Positions 6,346 through 10,939 of a stretch of DNA of 10,939 bases are shown here, piece after piece. Under the pieces are notes generated by a model. That model saw nothing but the letters and a program-made list of their open reading frames with translations. It did no database searches and had not been told where the DNA came from. Every line of letters begins with the position of its first letter. Within the stretch, counting starts at the first letter, position 1. Source of the DNA: Cephalothrix simula (Eukaryota > Nemertea > Palaeonemertea > Archinemertea > Cephalotrichidae); the NCBI GenBank assembly GCA_035591015.1, contig JAXIUW010212620.1, positions 1 through 10,939 of the forward strand. The letters are read 5' to 3'. A program made the translations under genes and the position numbers.

Positions 6346-6454
6346 TCATCATCATATGATCATCGTCGTCGTCATCATCATGATCATAGTCATCGTCGTC
6401 GTCGTCGCCATCGCCATCGCCATCGACATCATCATCAGACACCACCATCAGCAT
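6346..6454. repeat. Degenerate ATC/GTC trinucleotide microsatellite
   Basis: About 108 bp of interspersed atc, gtc and gcc triplets, including blocks of cgtcgtcgtc and gccatcgccatcg, are interrupted by catatgatca and a few substitutions. In the + frame it gives Ile/Val runs and on the minus strand Asp/Gly runs. These account for the low-complexity open frames here, which I leave out as genes. The interspersed blocks suggest an old repeat that expanded more than once. Confidence 0.95.
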
Positions 6455-8181
6455 AGGAGACGGCATAAAAGGGATGAGACGTAGTCATGCATGTTAGGGA
6501 GGTCATCAGGAGGAACCATACAATTTTGGTTTGGTTTGACGCCTTTTCCTCAACCCATAAGAGGTTGCCGATATTTAAGTTTTGTGAGCATTACCATTAA
6601 ACCGAAAGTCGGTTGTTTCGTAGTTTTCTCTTACGAATGTGTTTTCCTGTATTTCCCATTATATATTAGTTGTAGTTCTAAATAAGGCTTTCATTAAGCA
6701 TATTTATTAAATAATAACTATGTTCAATCTAAATTAGTCGATATTTGGCTTTGGAAAGTCCTAACCTTTTCCTAAATTATTGAATATTTTGGTTCCTTTT
6801 GCCTTAGGCACCAATAGGTATTGGGCCCCAGTTTGCACTTCTATCGAATTTCTTTAATTCAGTTGATATTAGTTCTATAACAACTGATGAACACCTTTTG
6901 CTGTTTTGGAAATATCTTGAAAATTTATTTACTACATCCAAAGATAAGAAATTGTACTTTGATCATGTTGATTGGTTTCAAACTAAAATATACAGCCGAA
7001 GCATTCAAGAATTATAGTGGCAGTGATTGTAGATATTTCTGGAACAGTATGAGTGTCTTGAAATTAAGTTTTAAGACTTATCTTGTGGAGTGGGTCGCCG
7101 CGCTGCCACCAGCCCCAAAGCACCCTCTCATACAAAAAATTAGGTTGAAGTGTTTTATTGTGCGTTGCCTCTTTTGGAAAAATCTGGTACTGCCTTTTTG
7201 TTTACTGTCCCTGTAGCCTCTTATATTTACGAATAGGTCAAAAGAAGTACCCCCAAAGTCCTAGATGTATGCCATAACTAATTGGTTTATACTTTCACCC
7301 AACCAGTCAATTCTAGTACCAACGTACCCATTGGAATGTACAGTGATGTAGATCAAAGAGCTTTATAAACTGATTAGCCTGGCTCCCAGGTCCTATCATT
7401 TCGGCTTTCATAAATCGACTACAGCGCTATGCGGGAAATCTGTGAAATTCTGATGTAAACAAACCGATTCTCGCTTCTTCAATTGATATTAGTGTAGGAT
7501 AGGGATTTGCCATGAATTTTTAAGATTATTAGTTACAGTTTTTTAGAAATTTATAAACGCCTTGTGGCAAGGCTATAAACTGATAAATGACTTTCATACT
7601 AACTTGTTGAAATGTTATCCTGGGGGTCGCCAAGTAATAGTCGTGTTTCTCATAAATTTGATCCAGACCCTTCTGATTTCTGCCGTAGATTTTTGCCTCT
7701 TAAAAGGAAATTAAACATGAAAAAAACTATCAATTATTGTGCTAATGATTCCCAACTGCCAGTTCACATGATCTAAAACGTGCTAAAGTAGTCACTTGTC
7801 TCAAATGAGAATCTACTGCTTAGAAACAAAACACTTAAAACAATGCCTATACCCTCTCGTAAATAGTGACAGCCATAAAAGTACTTACGAATTTATTTTT
7901 CCTTGTATGTGTTTAAACATACCTTTTTGTTCGATGTGCTTTATTTTTTGACTCAGCAACTGGTGTGTCACGCTCACACTTGTAGAAAATTGTTAATTTC
8001 AGGTACATGAAAATGTGGCTATTTTACTAATTTAAAATAAATAATCTAGGCTATCATGGTGGATCATAATACAAATCAACAAATAGATTCTCGATACCTT
8101 TTCCTGGGTTTTTTTGTTACAATTAGAAGTAAATCTACCATTACTTGCATCTAAAACAAGAAATCAAGTTTTTCCTTTCTT
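6455..8181. other. Long stretch without recognisable gene or repeat
   Basis: The longest open frame is 109 codons at 6887-7216 on the + strand. Its Cys/Phe/Leu/Lys-rich product from AT-rich DNA looks random, and only the GC patch around 7085-7130 (WVAALPPAPKHPL) stands out. No splice-supported exon, RNA gene, inverted repeat or tandem repeat was found by eye. The 12-mer tgtaaacaaacc near 7455 also occurs near 452, which may be chance. Confidence 0.5.
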
Positions 8182-8568
8182 GAGCCCATATAAAAAAGGG
8201 GCGAAACCTTTGACGGGAATATGTTGAGGTACCCAGGGGGTCATGGAAAAAATTGACATACACGGATGGTATAAAAGTGAAAATCCAGTTGGGGTTGGAT
8301 ATTTTACAATTTTAGACACTTTAAAAGGGTTATACATGTATAAAATCATCAATAATGCGGAATATAATGCTTAGAATTAACATATACCGCCTTAAAACGC
8401 TTGGGAAAAAAGTGAAATGGTTGAGGAAAAAACCGTAATTTGAGTCAAAAACCACCCCACCCCCACCCCCATATGTGTATGTCAATTTTTTCCATGGCCC
8501 CCTTTCGAGATCTTTCGAGGTACCACGCAAAGAAGAGTTTCCGCTCAAAAAATTTTCGCATGGGGCTC
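8182..8568. mobile_element. Fold-back / MITE-like inverted-repeat element (candidate)
   Basis: Core arms 8236-8263 and 8475-8502 are complementary over 28 bases with one mismatch, including catggaaaaaattgacatac read in opposite directions. Homology continues outward through ggtacc (8228-8233 and 8519-8524), a ggcgaaac/gagcggaaac block, and gagccc (8182-8187) against ggggctc (8562-8568). The right arm carries an extra 10-15 bases with a duplicated tttcgag. The spacer of about 211 bp has no transposase and includes the 14-bp palindrome ttatacatgtataa (8330-8343) and a C-rich tract. I see no convincing target-site duplication, so the exact ends are uncertain. This fits a non-autonomous fold-back element or an inverted duplication. 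The short open frames inside it are by-products. Confidence 0.5.
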
Positions 8569-8698
8569 TTCGCGCCCTTGGGGCTAATTTATATGAAAAA
8601 AATAAAAGTTATTATTAAAAGATGAATAAACCGGGTTTTTTTCGTGAAAATTGGTTCAAAAGAAGATGCCCCATCTGTCCCTCCCCTTAATTGACCTA

Positions 8699-8731
8699 AC
8701 TTTTAGCATCAACACTTTTAGCATCATCAAC
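8699..8731. repeat. Short tandem duplication, 15/18 bp
   Basis: acttttagcatcaac (8699-8713) is followed directly by acttttagcatcatcaac (8714-8731). The second copy differs only by an extra atc. It is a local slippage-type duplication just ahead of the gtaacgtcgtaga repeats. Confidence 0.85.
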
Positions 8732-8770
8732 ACGATGAAATCTTGTCCCGAGAAAACAGTGGTTGAGATT

Positions 8771-9173
8771 GTAACGTCGTAGACTCATAGACGTACATGT
8801 AACGAACGTCGTAGATCGCTATACTTTTTAGGAGAATGCGCATATTGATTATTAGAAATTACTTTTGTGCAATTTGAAAGTGTATTCCTGATACCAAACG
8901 GTGCAGCTACCTAGAATCATCTATAAAAATTTTCTGAGATACATTTGCCCCTGGTGCAAATGGTCAAAAAACGAGTGTATCTTTTGTAACGTCGTAGATA
9001 GTTTTGATCCTGCCTCTCCGCAGCCATTTAAAAAGGATGAAGGTGAATATACTTTGTGGCTGGTCTTGTCGCAGCGTTAATTAATTTTGTTTTTTCATTA
9101 AAAAATATTTTCTTTAATACCTTGAATTTGTGATTTATGCCCAAAACCTATGATAGTGGTGTAACGTGGTAGA
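8771..9173. repeat. Four copies of a gtaacgtcgtaga-like motif
   Basis: gtaacgtcgtaga occurs exactly at 8771-8783 and 8986-8998. A copy with a six-base insertion (gtaacgaacgtcgtaga) lies at 8799-8815, and a one-base variant (gtaacgtggtaga) at 9161-9173. All are in the same orientation. The last three are spaced about 181 and 175 bp, suggesting a decayed tandem array of about 180-bp units, although the sequence between the motifs is poorly conserved by eye. A nested stem (8937-8982) precedes the third copy and a perfect hairpin follows the fourth. Confidence 0.7.
8937..8982. repeat. Nested hairpin before third motif copy
   Basis: The outer pair agata (8937-8941) and tatct (8978-8982) encloses the inner pair catttgc (8942-8948) and gcaaatg (8956-8962). 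The two stems abut on the 5' side and are separated by a 15-base bulge on the 3' side. The structure ends three bases before the gtaacgtcgtaga copy at 8986. Confidence 0.55.
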
Positions 9174-9177
9174 TTGC

Positions 9178-9214
9178 TTTTTGCCGAGATGCCTGTTTGG
9201 CATCTCGGCAAAAA
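9178..9214. repeat. Perfect 16-bp hairpin
   Basis: tttttgccgagatgcc (9178-9193) is exactly complementary to ggcatctcggcaaaaa (9199-9214) around the loop tgttt. The stem core is GC-rich, unlike the flanks, and the arms end in T5/A5. It starts five bases after the fourth gtaacgtcgtaga-like motif. It could be the collapsed terminal repeats of a tiny transposable element or a structured RNA element. As a bacterial-style terminator it would make no sense here. Confidence 0.9.
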
Positions 9215-9246
9215 AAATTGCGTTAATATACATTTTAGCATGAAAT

Positions 9247-9357
9247 ATGGCGTCATGTTTCAGAGCCTTGTCTGTTACCAGAGAACATGTTTTCACACTC
9301 ATTAACATAAAAACATGGCGGATATACTTTTCATTAAGCGCAGTAGACTGGATTTAA
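9247..9357 (+). CDS. 36-codon small ORF with good start context
   Basis: The frame runs from ATG 9247 (A at -3, G at +4) to TAA 9355-9357. It begins MASCFRALSVTREHVFTL. A second, out-of-frame ATGGCG at 9315, also with a strong context (aaac before ATG), gives a 15-codon ORF ending at 9362. No upstream exon, promoter or family is recognised. Two strong-context starts within 70 bases could belong to a 5' leader, but chance is likely. Confidence 0.12.
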   Translation: MASCFRALSVTREHVFTLINIKTWRIYFSLSAVDWI

Positions 9358-9362
9358 ATTGA

Positions 9363-10060
9363 ATCGTATTCATTGAATTTCCTTCCATTATTTAATTGCT
9401 TACTTATCGTATTACTTAGCTCTTGATTGCTGCAACAGGTATTTGAACTTACAAATTGTATTTTGACATTTTAAGTAATTTGCCTGCTGCCTGTTTACTA
9501 CAGCTTATACTTAAATTTTCTATTAAAATTAAATTAGGTATCTTTATAATATATGCTTTGCTGAATCAGTTTTAGGAGAAAATCCACTGCTGCAGGGATT
9601 AACTTCTTATGAAGAAAGGCCAAACCTGCAACACTGTTGCAAATGTATAAAATGAATTCGTTGCTTGGTATTAAATTTATCGTTAAAAACGCATGCATTT
9701 AGCTAGCAATGACTGACTAAGGTTCCTTAATCCCTGGGTTAGGACTTTTAGGGGAACATGTGGACACTAATGATCACTAATACGCTTCTCGGAAAAGGTA
9801 GAGGGTACAGGGTGCCCAATGATAGGAGAAAACATTGAATCTGTTTGCTTGAAAACAGGGGAAATATATTGGATAGGGATAAGCATAAGATAATTCTAGG
9901 TCTGTCCAGGTCTGTCGACACGTTAAACCTCGTTATCACCTACTTCTAGAAAATGTTCCATCCTGGGCTACGGTGCTTTTTTCATTAGTTTTATTTTTCA
10001 CTTTCATTTATTCATTTTGATATTTTACTCTAAGTATCATTTCTTGATGCATGAATCAAT
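9363..10060. other. Non-coding stretch, no gene seen
   Basis: The sequence is AT-rich with no credible open frame. The minus frame at 9748-9939 is hydrophobic, low quality and unsupported. A short direct repeat aggtctgtc occurs near 9898 and 9909. Nothing else was found. Confidence 0.5.
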
Positions 10061-10061
10061 A

Positions 10062-10082
10062 GTAAACGGTTTACGGTAAACC
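10062..10082. repeat. Two overlapping palindromes
   Basis: gtaaac-g-gtttac (10062-10074) and ggtttac-g-gtaaacc (10068-10082) share the central arm, so the middle segment can pair with either neighbour. The result is three alternating copies of gtaaac/gtttac within 21 bases. The gtaaac core also matches forkhead-type sites. The role is unknown. Confidence 0.65.
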
Positions 10083-10131
10083 ACTCTTGATGATAAGGAA
10101 AAAGGGGCTGAAGAAGATATGAATCAGTGAT

Positions 10132-10314
10132 TTGATAAACACCATTCTAATCGTTTTTTCAGATAAAAAATTACCAAATATTTCAAAAGCGTTTACTCTG
10201 AAAGCAGCTGGTAATGCTGGAGATGATTGTTTAATTTCACAGAAACTTTTACAATTCAATTTTTTTAGATTGAAGTTGTTTGATATTGGCATAGGTCAGA
10301 CTTCAAATGCATAG
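10132..10314 (+). CDS. Candidate exon behind a good acceptor, unrecognised
   Basis: The frame is open to TAG 10312-10314. A branch-point-like ttctaat (10145-10151), a T-run and cag at 10160-10162 make one of the best acceptor matches in the window, so the exon would begin at 10163. Of its three phases only the one matching this frame is open; the others stop within 13 codons. The product then starts KKLPNISKAFTLKAAGNAGD and continues for about 30 residues, turning AT-driven near LLQFNFF. A moderate donor AG|GTCAGA lies at 10293-10295. The ATG at 10132 lies upstream of the acceptor and is probably irrelevant. No domain is recognised. The minus-strand frame 10071-10292 is a shadow. Confidence 0.22.
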   Translation: MINTILIVFSDKKLPNISKAFTLKAAGNAGDDCLISQKLLQFNFFRLKLFDIGIGQTSNA

Positions 10315-10890
10315 TTTAATAATAATCAAATCTACGTTTCCGAAAAGCGTTTTGAAGGGTTCTAGAATGCTTAGAACGAACTACGTGCACCCGTTTCAAA
10401 CTTCGATGCACGTGGAAAATTAACTAAAAATCATTTAGGTTGGGAGGTCGAGTGGTCACCGGAATTACTTTCCTGGTACTTGAGCAGTTTGAAGAGGTGA
10501 CCGAAGTGTAATTGAAAAAAGGCAAACGCATTTTCAAATAATGAACATCATAAATATTCGCATGATATGTACTGTTTAGACCAGCATAATTATTCATGTT
10601 TCAACAGAAAGGTTCTTTGTTTTAAATAAATTATGTATTTTTTGCCAAGGCTCCATGTTAGCTATTCCAGTGTTAATGTTTATACACAATTGGACGGGAA
10701 AATTGGATGTGCGGAAAAACTGTACAAAAAAGCCCCTCTCCCCCACCTAAAAACTTTGAAACCATAAGAGCTACCCCCATAAAATATGGATTTTTGGAAA
10801 GGGCATTACTTAAATAGGAAAAATGGCGGTCTCTAAATTTTTCCCCACCCGCTGGGGCGAGCAAAACCACTTTTTCTCTTAACATAACTA
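10315..10890. other. Non-coding stretch with small stems
   Basis: No gene was found. ggtcacc (10454-10460) and ggtgacc (10496-10502) can pair. A C/A-rich segment at 10725-10760 and G/C runs near 10845-10858 resemble the style of the inverted-repeat element at 8182-8568, but share no clear sequence with it. The minus frame over 10673-10885 is unsupported. Confidence 0.45.
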
Positions 10891-10894
10891 CCTC

Positions 10895-10914
10895 AAAGCC
10901 TTGCGCTAGGCTTT
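10895..10914. repeat. 7-bp hairpin
   Basis: aaagcct (10895-10901) pairs with aggcttt (10908-10914) around tgcgct. It is a small stem at the window edge and its role is unknown. Confidence 0.6.
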
Positions 10915-10939
10915 AAAAAGTATGATAATCGTGTTTAGC

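Noticed and set aside
6257-6484. Ile/Val-rich and Asp-rich open frames on opposite strands
   Set aside because: They are translations of the trinucleotide microsatellite, with no coding support on either side.
6887-7216. 109-codon + strand open frame
   Set aside because: It is the second longest frame, but its composition follows AT-rich DNA, and no start context, splice site or motif supports it. Chance is the better explanation.
8164-8625. Several 60-70 codon frames on both strands
   Set aside because: They lie in the arms of the inverted repeat and mirror each other, so they are by-products of the repeated non-coding sequence.
8771-9173. CRISPR-like array from the four gtaacgtcgtaga copies
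   Set aside because: The repeat is only 13 bases and spacings vary from 28 to about 187 bp. The genome context is eukaryotic, and there are no cas-like frames.
9178-9220. Rho-independent terminator
   Set aside because: The GC stem with T and A runs has that shape, but everything else in the window points to a eukaryotic genome and no bacterial gene ends here.
10132-10314. AAGNAGDD segment resembling the AGNAARDN stretch of histone H2A
   Set aside because: Only about five residues agree and the surrounding H2A positions do not match, so the similarity is taken as coincidence.
10441-10505. tRNA-like A box (ggtcgagtggtcaccgg) suggesting a tRNA gene or SINE head
   Set aside because: It resembles the Ser/Leu tRNA D-arm, but the expected B box (GTTCGANTC) is only poorly matched by gtttgaaga near 10488. 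No cloverleaf could be drawn.
1-10939. snRNA, 5S rRNA and histone stem-loop genes
   Set aside because: I looked for U1, U2, U4, U5, U6 and 5S landmark sequences and the ggctcttttcagagcc-type histone stem by eye and found none; a covariance-model search would settle this.

Overview
No gene, RNA gene or transposon protein in this window can be recognised with confidence. The composition is AT-rich, and open frames are short and scattered; the longest is 118 codons. There are simple-sequence repeats, many imperfect palindromes, AATAAA-type poly(A) signals and good matches to spliceosomal splice sites. This is what non-coding DNA of an animal nuclear genome looks like. The frequent acatgtacatgta-type stretches, the abundant short inverted repeats and the scattered C-runs would fit a marine invertebrate such as a mollusc. 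That placement is an impression, not something the sequence proves.

Layout. 1-600 holds short palindromes, an ungapped 73-bp unit present twice (268-340 and 381-453, about 78% identical, offset 113 bp) and a (TC)14 tract. 600-1010 is a visibly GC-richer island with overlapping open frames. One of these frames (696-896) ends at a strong donor match. It can be joined in phase to a strong acceptor at 1648, a nine-codon terminal exon and an AATAAA at 1715; this is the most coherent + strand gene model. 1741-3240 shows no gene. A consensus CRE lies beside an inverted CCAAT box at 3242-3277. 3569-3925 is the longest open frame, and its 3' half looks exon-like.

4600-5243 carries the best minus-strand candidate. 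It is a hydrophilic Asn/Gln/Ser-rich frame that overlaps, in the +1 frame, a second frame with one transmembrane helix and a charged tail. Two GC hairpins and an AATAAA follow. 5639-5917 is another open frame, containing a 13-bp inverted repeat and a good internal acceptor. A degenerate ATC/GTC microsatellite fills 6346-6454. 6455-8180 holds nothing I can name.

8182-8568 is a long imperfect inverted repeat, with 27 of 28 matching bases in its core, that could be a fold-back or MITE-like element. 8699-9214 contains a short tandem duplication, four copies of a gtaacgtcgtaga-like motif (the last three about 180 bp apart) and a perfect 16-bp hairpin. 9363-10140 is featureless. A good branch point/acceptor match at 10145-10162 precedes an open frame to 10314. 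The last 600 bp hold only small stems.

Every coding call is a hypothesis from open frame, splice-site context and composition. No product family could be assigned, and the putative genes show no sign of acting together. The repeats and fold-back structures are directly visible and much firmer than the gene calls.
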